This document shows, piece after piece, positions 12,076 through 25,165 of a DNA stretch of 64,000 nt (the stretch's first letter is position 1; each line of letters begins with the position of its first letter). This DNA comes from Datisca glomerata (taxonomy: Eukaryota; Streptophyta; Magnoliopsida; Cucurbitales; Datiscaceae), in the NCBI GenBank assembly GCA_003255025.1, contig QANY01002375.1:2017109-2081108 (forward strand), given 5' to 3'. The notes below the pieces were generated by a model, which saw only the letters and a program-made list of their open reading frames with translations, was not told the origin of the DNA and did no database searches. Both the position numbers and the translations under genes were made by a program.

Positions 12076-12258
12076 TATAAATATATAATAGATCCTGACT
12101 GATTGAAAAAATATTTTTCAATAAAAGTTTTTATTTGGTTATCGTGGCGTAGCATAGTTTTATTTTATTGAAAGATTCATTTTTTTATTAAAAGTTTAAT
12201 TTTTTAAAAGGTCACGCGTCTCCACGCTTTCATCAGGCACGCACCGTCACGACCAGCA
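12076..12258 (+). mobile_element. 3' LTR of the plus-strand element, terminal part
   Basis: It continues the LTR after the MULE with CTATAAATATATAATAGATC and ends GACCAGCA at 12258. The next five bases, CAAGC (12259-12263), repeat the five bases before the 5' LTR (4320-4324). Confidence 0.8.
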
Positions 12259-12263
12259 CAAGC

Positions 12264-14556
12264 GTCCTCGCAAACCAACGATCATGCGTTTCCACAAACA
12301 ACGGACTTCGAGATCCACACCAAAATCTTCCAAGCCAATCCTCAAATGCACTAGGACGTGTGTGAGCACGTAGAATAATGAAAGATTTTTTTTTCTCTCT
12401 AAATGTACTCAATACGTGAGATTTAGAGATTTACTGAGAATAATTAATTTTTGTGAGACAATCCTTTAAGATAATACGATGATAATTCTTTCAGAGCTTT
12501 TTTATTAACTTTTTAATCTTAGAGAAAATTCACCCTCATAGTAATTGTGTTATCAACTCTCTATCAACACTGAAACCAATAGAATAATATCTATATATTT
12601 TCTAGTTAATGACATATCAAATTTTAGGGATAAACTGAAAATAATATTTAATTTCAAAATTACCATTGCAGTGGAAGCCACTGCAATTTGTGCACAACTA
12701 CAGTGCTTCTAGGGGTGTTCAAAACCAAACCAGACTGATCGAACTGAACCGAACTGAAAATCATCAGTTAGGTCGGTTCTTTATGTCCCCACGGTTCAAT
12801 TTGGCAGCTTTGTCGAACCGAATTTTCAGTTCAGTTCAGAAAATTTTCAATTTTTAACCGAACAAAATATTAAATTCATATTATTTTTAATTTCATATAT
12901 ATACTTTCATATCAAACTGAACTAAATCGATAAAAAACTTTGATTATATATTATTTTTTTCAATAATATTTTTTAAAAAATCATTTTTTAATTAATGATA
13001 CAGAACCAAATAACCGAACCGAACCGAATTGAAACTCACGGTTCGGTTATTTTGTCCTTCATGGTTTGAGCCGAATCGTGTTCACTCCTAAGTAACACAC
13101 GGCATTGCAATTGCTATGATCCATCACAGTGCCTTACAGCACTACAGTAATGTGGTGCCACGTGGCACTACAGTAATTCGTGTCAATCTCCCATCACAAT
13201 CAGTGATTGACACGTGGTAATTATTACGAATTAAATATTTATTTTAATAAGATAAATATCTAGATATCCATTAATTCAAAATTAACATATCTGATTATCC
13301 CTATCAACTAACTCATCTGTTACTTCACAAATAACAGATTTAGTTGATCCAAATTGTTATCTATTAATTGAATTAGATGTTCTGTCTCACTTATCAATAA
13401 TTAAAAAATTAATCGATATAATTATTTATATATATATGTAATTTCTAAAATTGATATATAAATAATTCATTTAATTAATCACACATAATTATCTCATAAT
13501 TACGTATTTTCCCATGGATAAAAATTCATTTTGCAAGTTAGTTATTTTCTCATATCCTGAAATATTCACACTCTAGAATGCGGAGTATACGGGTGACTTG
13601 GGGATCATGAACCTATAATCTTAAGCTCCAATAAATTATATTATTAATTAAACTCTTTAATTTAATAATCTTATTTATTAATTCCATTATTACTCCACTA
13701 TAAAAATGGAATTGCACTCTTAGAGATTATAGAATGTATTTACAGAATATTCTCGTGTAATCCATTGATGTAATCATTTCACATAGGTCTGTCTTCCAAT
13801 TATTAGTTCGTAAATTAAACTAGTTAAATTACCATTTTACCCTTTTAATTACCTATTGATCCTTAAGTATCATTAATTCACTAGAAAATGACTAATTTAT
13901 AATCGTATTATAAATTTGAGCTCAATAACCATTCAGTTTCAGAATTAACATTTAAGAACCAATATACGATCCGTTAGAAAAACTTGGATTCTAAATTCTA
14001 TAAGATCTTGTTCCCAGCCATTCATATCACTGAATCTCCAAAATAAAGTCACTAACATGTTTTATAAACAACCTTAACGAGTGAATCAAAAGATCCAGCA
14101 GACATGAATATGAGCTCATGACTACTCAGAATTCAGCTTAATCTATATATGATCATCAGATTGATTTGTATTAAATCTTTATGATAAATGGTATGTTAAT
14201 TAACGTCGGTCCCGTCATATATAATCTTATTATAAGTCCATTCACTAAGATGTCTATCCACATCAATGAACTGGATCTAGATCACATGCATTCATAATGC
14301 TTGATGAACCGTACTAGCAATCATTAATTAAAGATCTCATACGTTAATATGTTGGTGACATTTTTATTCATTGTATATGATCTTAATTCTCTCGTAATAA
14401 TATAAGATCATAGTCTCATTAATGAATATGAAATTTTCAGATATTTATATAAATTATTCATCAATAATTTAAAAGAACAATTATAAAAAAATATATTTTC
14501 ATTAAATTTTATATTAAATGTCAATACGCATGCTTTAAGGGCATACCCCCTCAACA
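12264..14556 (-). mobile_element. Remainder of the minus-strand LTR (5' part), carrying a hAT-like insertion
   Basis: The reverse complement starts at 14556 with TGTTGAGGGGGTATGCCC, equivalent to the start of the plus-strand LTR, and follows it to 12264, where it meets the target-site duplication. With 4097-4324 it makes one complete LTR of about 2.5 kb including the insertion at 12711-13091. It is therefore the 5' LTR of the older minus-strand element. Confidence 0.75.
12711..13091. mobile_element. hAT-like miniature element rich in GGTTCGGTT words
   Basis: It starts TAGGGGTGTTCAAAACC and ends GTGTTCACTCCTA, which are inverted copies of each other. Both ends carry repeated GAACCGAAC / GGTTCGGTT words, and the middle is AT-rich and non-coding. 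This layout is common in plant hAT-type miniature elements. A target duplication is not clear. It interrupts the minus-strand LTR. Confidence 0.55.
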
Positions 14557-14979
14557 AAAATAGCCAACTAGCAAGATTTTTGAGGAAAATGGACATTCAT
14601 GCGTAAGAAAAAATTTTGTCCACGCGCAATACTTGCTCAAAATTTTAGTAGTTTATATAATTTATATAGTATATATTTTATAGATTTTGTAGACATAAAT
14701 TTAAAATTTCGCTCTCACGTGTGAAGAATAGTTTTTGGTGTCAAATTTTCATTTATTTAGAACTATGGTGACTATTTTTATTTGTATTTTAGCTTTGACC
14801 ATTTTTTTTATTTTTTTAAGAATGGCATATTCTTAATGTTCACCTTATATATATATAAAAGGCAACAAACCTCTTCAACACATGAACTTTATGATAGGAA
14901 ATGTTCGTAGCATGATGTAAATGAAATTTACATAATATAAACATTTAAAGAAGACAATAAAGGGAGAATCAAGTACGTC
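14557..14979. other. Intergenic, no feature seen
   Basis: AT-rich sequence flanking the nested element on the right. No open frame of note. Confidence 0.4.
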
Positions 14980-14984
14980 CCGAG

Positions 14985-15090
14985 TGATAAGTTGGATTGA
15001 CGTAATTGGTTAAGCCCCCACACTCATACCTTAGAAATTATGAATTCGAGTCATATTTTTCTCATTTCCATTATGATTTGTAATATTCCT
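14985..15090 (+). mobile_element. tRNA-derived SINE-like fragment
   Basis: A box-A-like stretch (ACGTAATTGGTTAAGC, about 14999-15014) is followed some 30 bases on by a box-B-like GAATTCGAGTC (about 15042). Spacing fits an internal RNA polymerase III promoter. The tail is not well defined and no target duplication was found. Confidence 0.35.
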
Positions 15091-15533
15091 TTGACAAAGA
15101 AGTTGTCAAAGTAAGTGTCGAGTAAAAATAATTGTATTTAGTCATTTATTACAAATCACAAGAGCATCTAATTATAGGTTAGGCTTGATCACATGAACTA
15201 TAAATTAGCTTTTACGATTGACAGTTACATAGTAAAGTGGGGTAATGCAAAATATGGGTAACAGTTGGCTAAAGACTTTAGTATGTGTCTTTTAGACTTG
15301 AAACAACGCGTCCGTTGATCTCGTGTAACGGCTACAATCCCTTGCACCTTCCATGCACATATAAGTTTACGACTTGTTCTTGTCTCGTTAATTGTGTGTC
15401 TCAAAATTACTGAGAGAAAGCTACCATTGCATTGCTCTGTGTACCTATGACATGGAGACGATTGACATGATATAAGTTCTAAGCATGAGATGAAAGAGTT
15501 TGGCATTACTGGTTATTATTACATGAGAGTAGG

Positions 15534-16030
15534 GTGTGCAAAAACCAACCAAACCAATCAAACTGAATTGAAAATGATTGGTTTGGTCGATTTTTTAACT
15601 AATTATAGCCGGTTTGGTATTGGATTTAAAAAAAATCAAACTTTCTATTCGGTCTAAAAAATTTCTTCATTTTGGATTGGACCAACCGGACTGATAATTT
15701 ATCATCTATCATATATGTATATTATTTATTTTATCACATATTTCTCATTTCTGATTTCTTAAATTTATCTCTCTTTGCATTTCTCTCATCTCTCTTCCAT
15801 ATTCAGTTTACCATGTTGACTGTTTAAATTGTTAGTTTTTGTTATAATGAATGAAAAACTTAAATTTTTTTTAAACGTGTGTGATTGAATTCATTGATGT
15901 AGCTCTTAAAAAATAAAAAATCTAAGTGGACAGTAAAACCCGGTGGAACTGACCATTTGTTATACGGTCTCGTCAGTTTGATTTATATGCATATAATTGA
16001 TCGATTCGATCCTCATTTTGACTTGATCGT
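15534..16030. mobile_element. hAT-like miniature element, degenerate
   Basis: It starts GGGTGTGCAAAAACCAACC with repeated AACCAA / TTGGTTTGG words, has an AT-rich centre, and ends with CGATTCGATC-like words. It resembles the element at 12711-13091 in layout but not closely in sequence. The right end is uncertain. Confidence 0.35.
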
Positions 16031-16212
16031 AAATCAATATTTTTTTAAAGTTTTTATTAATCCAATTTTTCATTGAATAAATATTTATTTAATTGAAAAA
16101 TATTATTTTTTATTTAACTAAATACGTTTATCTCAAAAGTATATTATTTGAAGTTTCGATAAAATGTGCTAAAAGACAATACGAATATATTTTAAACAAT
16201 ATATTTAACAAA

Positions 16213-16285
16213 GGTTGTCTTGGTCTAGTAGTAAAGAGCGTAATTTATAAGAGAGATGTCAAAGGTTCAAACTTCACGACATGCA
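16213..16285 (+). mobile_element. tRNA-derived SINE-like head
   Basis: Box A TGGTCTAGTAG (16221-16231) and box B GGTTCAAACTT (16264-16274) fit RNA polymerase III internal promoter consensus and spacing. It does not fold into an obvious intact tRNA, so a SINE head is more likely than a tRNA gene. Confidence 0.45.
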
Positions 16286-16316
16286 TATTGTTCAATTTTT
16301 TAGACAAAAAATGGAT

Positions 16317-16506
16317 TCACAGGCCAAGCCTAACATCCGGGCCAGTCCGGTCGGGCCATGGGCCTTGAAGACAAGGCCCGTGATGGCCTGAACCTGGCCT
16401 GCGGGCCTTAACCGGCCCGATACTGTTCAAGACTCAGCCGAGCCGGTTGTAACGGGCCGGTTCAATCGGTTTCGCGGGTCAGACCGGCCCGATTGCCACC
16501 TCTATC
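16317..16506. mobile_element. GC-rich miniature element with GGCCCG/CGGGCC words
   Basis: A 190-base island of high GC in AT-rich DNA, made largely of inverted GGCCCG and CGGGCC words. Similar islands at 25036-25165 and 32525-32695 suggest a dispersed hAT-type miniature family. Ends are not clearly defined. Confidence 0.35.
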
Positions 16507-16589
16507 TGAGACTGAAGTTCATCAGCCAGCTCAAAACTAATGTTAGTCTCTCTCCCTTCCTCCATCCCTACTTTGTATTAAAAAAAGTT

Positions 16590-16715
16590 ACAAACCCTTT
16601 TAATTTAGCATAACGTATTTTTTATAGTTTCTCAAACTACATGATATAAAAATGTGAAAATGTATAATTTAAATTTTAGTCAAAGTGTAAGGGTGTATTA
16701 CATCTTAACCTAAAA
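16590..16715. repeat. Isolated copy of the MULE terminal repeat
   Basis: It contains AAGTGTAAGGGTGTATTAC and TAAAAATGTGAAAA, matching the terminal repeat of the element at 9990-12075. Another relic lies at 32710-32815. Confidence 0.4.
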
Positions 16716-16732
16716 TAAATTTACAGTATAAC

Positions 16733-16795
16733 CTGACTTGAACCCTTGACTCTAAATGATCAGACTATTAACTATCACTGCCGACGACCGTAAAC
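16733..16795 (-). mobile_element. tRNA-derived SINE-like head, minus strand
   Basis: On the minus strand a box-A-like GATAGTTAATAGTC is followed by a box-B-like GGGTTCAAGTC at tRNA spacing. Short and degenerate. Confidence 0.35.
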
Positions 16796-17252
16796 ACGGA
16801 GAGGGTATACTTTTAACCCCAATCCCGCACAAGAGGGTGTACTTTTCTCCTTTCCTACGACTGCTAATGAAACATGGTTATTGTCCACAAGAGACTATCT
16901 TTCTTGGATTCTATATATTTCATATAACTTACAAGAAAATGTTCTGACCGAAGGTAATCTTAATGTTTCTGTAATTAACTTTCATTAAAGCGATTCGGAC
17001 CGCCAATTTCATTAGCCATGCATAATATTAATCAAAGCATTACTCAGAATGAGAAAATGGAGTAGAAAACTTTCACTACAGTATATTAACAGGAAATACA
17101 GAAACTGCTGCAAATACCCTTTATTAGGATATCATTTCAACAGCAAACAGAGAATCTCCTCTTTAACTAAACTTTCTCTGGTTGAATCAACCATAACTGA
17201 TTCTATTGCATACTTCGACTTGAGTTTCATGTCCAAAGAAGCAGTTCTAAAT

Positions 17253-19605
17253 CTAGTGCAGAAAATAGAGCGAGTTGGCCACAGATAGCCATGTGATCCA
17301 CAATAAAAGAAAGGTGATCTTAAGGGAAGAAGAATGAGAAGTCCGAATTTGAACTGGAAACCGACAACTACTAACTGACGGATCAACGGTCGTAATTAAA
17401 CCCAATCCCCCAAATTCACAACTGTTTGCTCTTTGATCATGTTGCTGATAGTAACTATTAAATGCATATGAGATGTTCCCAGGCCAACTGATATTAGAAC
17501 ACGACCCACCAAATGAAATTGCCGTACAGTCAGCATCAGAACACGCCTCTAATGCACTCGAATTCACGTTAGACAGATCTCTGTTGTTGTTCACTACACA
17601 CCACCTGGAAGAAAGGTACTCAACGTTTTGAGCATTCAGTAAGTTTTTTGATCCCTGCCCGAAATCAATACGGCACTTAGCTTGACCATCGAAAGTGAAC
17701 ACGCCCCAATGTCTCTCGAAATTCCCACTCGTTAAGTTACGTTGATCCTCGTCCAAAAGGCTCAAAATGTAAGTCTCAAGTGGTGGGTTTCGAGGCCTAA
17801 GGGGAGTCCCTGATTTACTTTGAAGGTGGTTCATGAGGCCTTTCATAAAGGCTTCTGCGGTCCAGGAGTTTGCATTGACTGCTCCGTCTGTAGGCCACCC
17901 AACTTGCGACACTACGATATCAATCGTGGGAAATCCAATGGTTGATAGCGATGCAACTAACGTATCGTAACTCAACTCAAAACTGTTCTTGTAAATTCTA
18001 TTGGTGTCATTATGGGGGCGTGCGGTTTCTTTAAAGAGAGAAAAGTCTAAGGAAATGTTCTTGTTTTGGTGGAGAGTTATGAATGGGGAGATGGTTACAA
18101 AGAATGGTGACCCATGTTTGGTAAGGAATGTGAGAAGTTGGATCATGGTTTTGTTCAGCTCAGGCCTGAAGTGTCCTTTCGAGGGGAGGTCTGATTCTGT
18201 GTGGAATGTATCGAAACTGCAAGGAATGACAACTTTAACTCTGCCTTCCAAGTTTGCTTTGACTATGGCAGATTGGATGTTCATGGCTGCTCCAATGACG
18301 TAGGGATGAAACTGCTCACCGTAACTTTGAAGAAATGGATCATCCCCAACAGCAACAAACCTGAAACTAATTGGGTAAGTAGAAATATAGGAAAGGAACA
18401 ACAAACACTATCAGAAAGTACATTATCCAACGAGAAACAGTTTTCTATTCCTACAGATATGATTAAATTTCAATTTGAGTTTAAAAACATTTAGTATTGA
18501 AGAAAAAACCAAATTCAGAGGACATACTGTACAAATATTTGTTCATATGTTTCATGTAACAAAACCAGCCAGAAAATAAAGACAGCCATCTTTTCAATTT
18601 CGACCACCTGATAAGTGATAACAAGGTCCAAACATCAACAACTGCGCTTCCGGGATCCTTTATACTTTGGGTTTCAACTTAAACATTCCCCTCTAAACAC
18701 AGACAATTTCCTATTTCTATTTTGTAACTCAAGCGTCAATCAATCAAAATTTACAATATCTGTGCCAAAAAAGGAAGGTAAGCCAAAGCTTTGCCCTGAA
18801 ATCCTAATCTCAACAGTCAACTCATATCACCTAAAAGCAACCTAAATGAAAAGGAGAAACTATTCTTACTAAATTCAATTCATTACTATCATAAAGTATA
18901 TCGATCCAAACTGCATTGCCCTACTTTTTCTTGTGAATATAAAAGGGGTGCCATTCACCAACGGTGGGGTAATTAACCTTTTCAAGTCCCCACATTGTTC
19001 AATTTGTAAAAATCTACCCTGATCACTGGAGAAATTAGGGACAGAAAATTTCTCAGTCTAAAAATAAACACCAAAATGTAATCCGACACTGGAAAAGAAA
19101 CCTGAAAAGAAGAAACGATGAAGAAGGATTCCTAGAAAGCCACATTGGATGCATACAGCGGCATTCTTGTTTCATGATATAGCCGAAGCTACCAACGGAG
19201 CCCAAAATCTTAAGGGAATATCAGATTGAAAGGAAATGAATGAACAGAGGAAGTGAAATCATACTCGATTCGAACTCCACCGCGTCCAGTGGAGAAGTAG
19301 CGAGTGACATTATCGTGAACCCAACTCTCAGCAGCTTTATTGGAAGAGTTTAAGCTTCTGAGCATACCATTTGGGATGCCCACAGTTACTCCAATGTTGG
19401 AGCCAGATAAGGCTTCGAGGACAAGTGGGTCGGCATCGAATAGCTTAACCTTGGTGATATTGTTGGACTTCAAGAGCTCCACCACCTTGGGCGGCGGGAG
19501 AGGGTGTGAGGCCTCAGTACCCCAGTTGACCCCTATGGCTAAAGCTTTATAGCATAGGCTCAACATTGTGAAGGAGACAAGGATTCGGCAGAGATTTGGA
19601 GGCAT
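17253..19605 (-). CDS. GH17 beta-1,3-glucanase-like protein with X8/CBM43 domain, probably catalytically dead
   Basis: Two exons on the minus strand: 19605-19265 and 18360-17253, with a 904-base GT-AG intron joined in phase 2, giving 482 residues. The start is the ATG at 19605, which opens a signal peptide (about residues 1-25) ending just before IGVNWG, the usual mature start of GH17 enzymes. The GH17 barrel follows, then an X8/CBM43 carbohydrate-binding module (about W367 to C450, with the expected spaced cysteines) and a hydrophobic C-terminus (about 460-482) typical of GPI-anchor signals. So the product should sit on the outer plasma membrane or cell wall and bind beta-1,3-glucan (callose). 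Family members cleave such glucans with two glutamates. Here the acid/base region reads VAVGDDPF (Asp at 121 where VGNE has Glu) and the nucleophile region reads VSQVGWPTDG (Gln 266 for Glu). I recall Arabidopsis relatives with similar changes, which would make this a non-catalytic clade rather than a local mutation. Confidence 0.88.
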
Positions 19606-19689
19606 TTTGACAGTGAATCCGTCTGGAGTGGCTGACTGTGGACCGTGGAAGGGTTTTGCAGCTGAATTATTTATTTTTTCCCTTGACAA

Positions 19690-20464
19690 ACGGAATTAGT
19701 ATTCAATTATTAGAATGCGCTTTTGGATACGATACTAATACATAATTAACACATAATGTTTTCTAAATATTAAACAGTGCCTACACCATGAAGTCGTGAA
19801 TTCAACAAAAAAAACATATATTTTGTCCATGGTCACAGATTTAGTTTTGCAAAAGATGAACAAAAACAAGGAATTATCAAAGGAGAATTTGATTAATGAA
19901 CAAGCAATTAACATCACTATAGCTCCTAATCCCCCTTCTTAAAGTTGAGAAGGCAAGTATTCACGGGCACACAGTTGCAAGGAATGATCTCTGAAGTTAT
20001 ATCTACACATTAATGAGCATGGCTTCACGGTAACGATGAACCATGCCCTCGGTGCAATTCCTTCTCTGTAGCTTATCTGGTAACCAAGTTTCCTAACCCA
20101 CCTAGTATAACAGCCTAAATATATCACTAAAAAATATTTTAGTGCTCTTAAAGTATTGAATATCGGCACTACTTTATATCAGTGTATGATATGTGTATCT
20201 TTGTAAAAGTCTAAGAATTTATTTATTCTCTTTATATTATCTATATAAAATATTGTATTTTAAAACACATAACAATTCATTATATAAAAGAATATTGTAT
20301 ATTCAATATTTAAAGAACTCAAGTAGCTCCTTTTTTACATTTCCCGTGGTTTTCGATTTCAAAGGTTACGAAGTCATGAGAGAAACATAAAGATTTGATA
20401 TTTACTCAAATATGACACAAATGTTTATCTTTCATACAACCATGTTTGTCTGTATGACTTTGCG
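19690..20464. other. Intergenic, upstream of the GH17 gene
   Basis: AT-rich, with only short frames. No convincing TATA or element seen. Confidence 0.4.
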
Positions 20465-20695
20465 TTTTTAAGGAGAAGGTAAGCATTACTTTGATCATTG
20501 ACTTGAGTGGACTAAATACAAAATCATTTTGGGTCGTTCGTGCTTTTGTGTTTTGACAAAGAAGGTAAGCATTATTTTGATAATTTCCTTGAGTGGACTA
20601 AATACAAAATCATTTTGTGGGCCTTATGTTTCACTTTTTTTTTGTGTTTTCAAGGAGAAGGTAAGCATTATTTTGCATTCCCTTGAGTGGTTTGT
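20465..20695 (+). repeat. Three tandem copies of an ~85-base unit
   Basis: Each copy contains AAGGTAAGCATTA, then CTTGAGTGG and, in the first two, ACTAAATACAAAATCATTTT. The copies are diverged. They lie just upstream of the Gypsy coding tail and may belong to that element. Confidence 0.7.
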
Positions 20696-20790
20696 TCCAC
20701 GCAATTTAGAATGATCATTACAATTTAATTGTTTACAGTTCAATTGTTGGTAAAATATGTGATAAGTAATCGGTTGCACAAGGTCAAATG

Positions 20791-20907
20791 ATGGATCCAT
20801 TTCAAGTACGAAGAGGCCCAATCACAAGAGTTAGAGTAAAGATGATGGTTGAAGCACTCAATGGGCTAGTGAAGCAAGTGAAGGCAAACAAGTATGGAGA
20901 TGTCTAA
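20791..20907 (+). pseudogene. C-terminal tail of a Ty3/Gypsy polyprotein
   Basis: The frame contains RGPITRVRVKMMVEALNGLV, matching the conserved GPxTRxRAK...ALxGL tail found near the end of plant Ty3/Gypsy polyproteins. It ends with a TAA at 20905. No upstream domains are preserved in frame. Confidence 0.65.
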
Positions 20908-21440
20908 ATTTGGAAAAGAAGAAGTTAGACATGTCAACCTTGTGACTTACATGGAGCGTGGCGTGAAGCAAGACGCATTGACAATCTTAACATAAAAATA
21001 GGCAGTCAATTAGGCAGATTACAAGTTCCTTATTTATTGTAAACATATATTTTTTATGTTTAGAATTTAGTCCAAATTTTTTGGACACTTAATTAGGATT
21101 TGAATAATGTTTAGAATTTAGTCTAAATTCTTTGAACACTTCAAGATTTTCTAGGCTTCCCATTTAAGCATGGCTTCACAATGTATGAAATAACTTTGAT
21201 CAGTATAATTTCTTTGTGAGAGTTTTCTCTTTGGTTCTTCGTAAAACTTTCAGGCTTATCAACAATCTTCTTGTAACATCAAAATCAAGACTTACCACTC
21301 ACTTTCCCTTCTTGTTCTTGAGTGTGACGTCTAAATCATATATTTGATTATTTTCGAAACATCAAATTTGGATTTTAGGTCTTATACCTAAGGCTCTCTT
21401 TATGTCATATAGAATGCATCAAATTCGAGTCAGAGTTTCT
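20908..21440 (+). mobile_element. LTR-like sequence after the Gypsy tail
   Basis: Directly after the polyprotein tail there is sequence with two copies of TTTAGAATTTAGTC (about 21059 and 21111), then CT-rich stretches with repeated TTCTT and, at 21419-21441, ATCAAATTCGAGTCAGAG, which may be an LTR end and decayed primer site. Boundaries are approximate. Confidence 0.4.
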
Positions 21441-22551
21441 TAATCTTTCTTAGTTTTTAATTGATCCTAAGGTTCTTGAATCATCATTTTTATTTGATTT
21501 CATCACAAATCATTGATGAGGCTCATACCAATATGATTGACATATTCGATTGTGCATTGTAATCAATGAAATGATTGATAACAATTTAAGATTTCTATAG
21601 TTGATATAAGTTAAATTTTATTGTAAATTTGTGTAAATAACATGAAATTACTTTAATATGCTTTCAATTATAATTTACAAAAAAAAACATATTGACATGC
21701 AATTTTAGCATTTGTTCAATATTCAAATAAATTAATAATACTAGACTAAATTTAATAAAGTACATTTTAATAAATTAATAAAATAAAAGAGACCGAAATA
21801 AAGAAGTGACATTTACTTTATTTCATTGTAAATCTAGATTGACCCCATTTTCTATTGTAATTCAATCTACTCAAGAGATTGTAAACTAGGATTATGCACT
21901 ATAATTTAAAGATTACTCCAAACAAATATAACATTCAACTACAAGAGGATTATAAAGAGCGAACCATACGAGGATAAAAAGAAAACAAATAGGAAAGCTT
22001 GAAAATGCTTCTTATGGAACACAGCTAAAGGAGAGAAGAAATGAAGAAAATAGAGAAATAATACAGATAAAGATGTTCGGTGCACAAAAAATCAGGTGAG
22101 TTAGGTTAAAACCATGTGGTGGAAGAATACAATGCAGGTGAAATACACGCAATTGGCAGCTGAGATCATGTATGATTGAAACCAAATACTATATAGAGAG
22201 ATGTTTGAAAGTAACAAGTAGATTATATTATTCTATGGCTAGATAAATCAACAGTGACATACCATGTGACCACCTAATCAACAGAGAAACTTAACAATGT
22301 TGAAGCCTTGGTTATGAGTTTAAGAATCTGCAAACTAACACATGGAAGCTCAAAAATGATTCCAATCAAATCCTTATAATTGAAGTCAGTAACAAGTTGA
22401 AACTGTCTAAGAACCAAATTGGCAATACAACTCAAAAATTGGATTCTGACTTGAGTTCTTAAAATGGATGACTGCAAAGCTACATTGATCCCTTCTAAGA
22501 TTCTAACACTATCCCAATCCCCACGTGCAATTGATAAAATATCAATTGAAC
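21441..22551. other. Intergenic and 3' untranslated region of RPS4
   Basis: AT-rich. The part next to 22552 should be the RPS4 3' UTR (minus strand). No other feature seen. Confidence 0.4.
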
Positions 22552-24557
<2,006 letters not shown>

Positions 24558-24715
24558 GATTGTATTCTCTCAGTCAGAAGCTCCTGCTTGAGTCTTCGAT
24601 CGCCAATGGCGGAGATCGTCCGCCTCACCTGCAAAATAAAACTGCTGCGGCTCTGCAGAAATGGTTAGATTGATAAACCCTGGTTAGATTGATAAACCCT
24701 AGCTGATATATACCT
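24558..24715 (-). promoter_or_regulatory. RPS4 promoter and 5' UTR with TATA and duplicated telo-box motif
   Basis: On the minus strand a TATA-like GTATATATC (about 24705-24713) is followed by two exact tandem copies of a 19-base unit (plus-strand TGGTTAGATTGATAAACCC, 24662-24680 and 24681-24699). Each copy ends in AAACCCT; the second reads AAACCCTA, the telo-box found in promoters of plant ribosomal protein genes. Duplication thus gives two telo-like sites between the TATA and the start codon. Confidence 0.6.
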
Positions 24716-25035
24716 TAACGAGACGTGGCATAACCAGCCGCTTAGTTATTAAACGCCAACGTTTGACCTTTAAGTGAATCCCCTCGGTAATGATTCATGA
24801 CTACCATATCTTATGCAGCTTACCAGACTGCCGCGTGTCACATGGTAGAAATGATGCCCCTAATGCTCTATGATTTTCTATTGATATTTTAAAGTAATAA
24901 AATAAAATAATTATAAAAAGTAACATGACTTCCATATATCTTAGTGGTAATTCCTACACTTCATTTATTCCCCACCAAAGTTCAACTCTCCTCATCTACA
25001 TTTTTTAGAATTAAGTGACATTAAAAGAAGGGAAA

Positions 25036-25165
25036 ACGGACCGGGTTGGTTATTCAACCGGGACCGGCTCGTGAACCGGCCCGGCTCGGAACGTCACAAT
25101 CCAGTTCAACGGTTCATTCCGGGCCGCCCTAAATTTTCGGCAGCCTGGCCCGTGAAGTCATCGTG
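25036..25165. mobile_element. GC-rich miniature element with GGCCCGG words
   Basis: It contains ACCGGGTTGGTTATTC, CCGGCCCGGCTCGG and CCTGGCCCGTG. Layout is like 16317-16506. Ends not defined. Confidence 0.35.

Noticed and set aside
16221..16285. A functional tRNA gene
   Set aside because: Boxes A and B fit, but no complete cloverleaf with paired acceptor stem could be drawn by eye; called a SINE head.
19606..19689. A longer N-terminus for the GH17 protein
   Set aside because: The frame is open upstream but has no ATG there; the ATG at 19605 directly begins a signal peptide.
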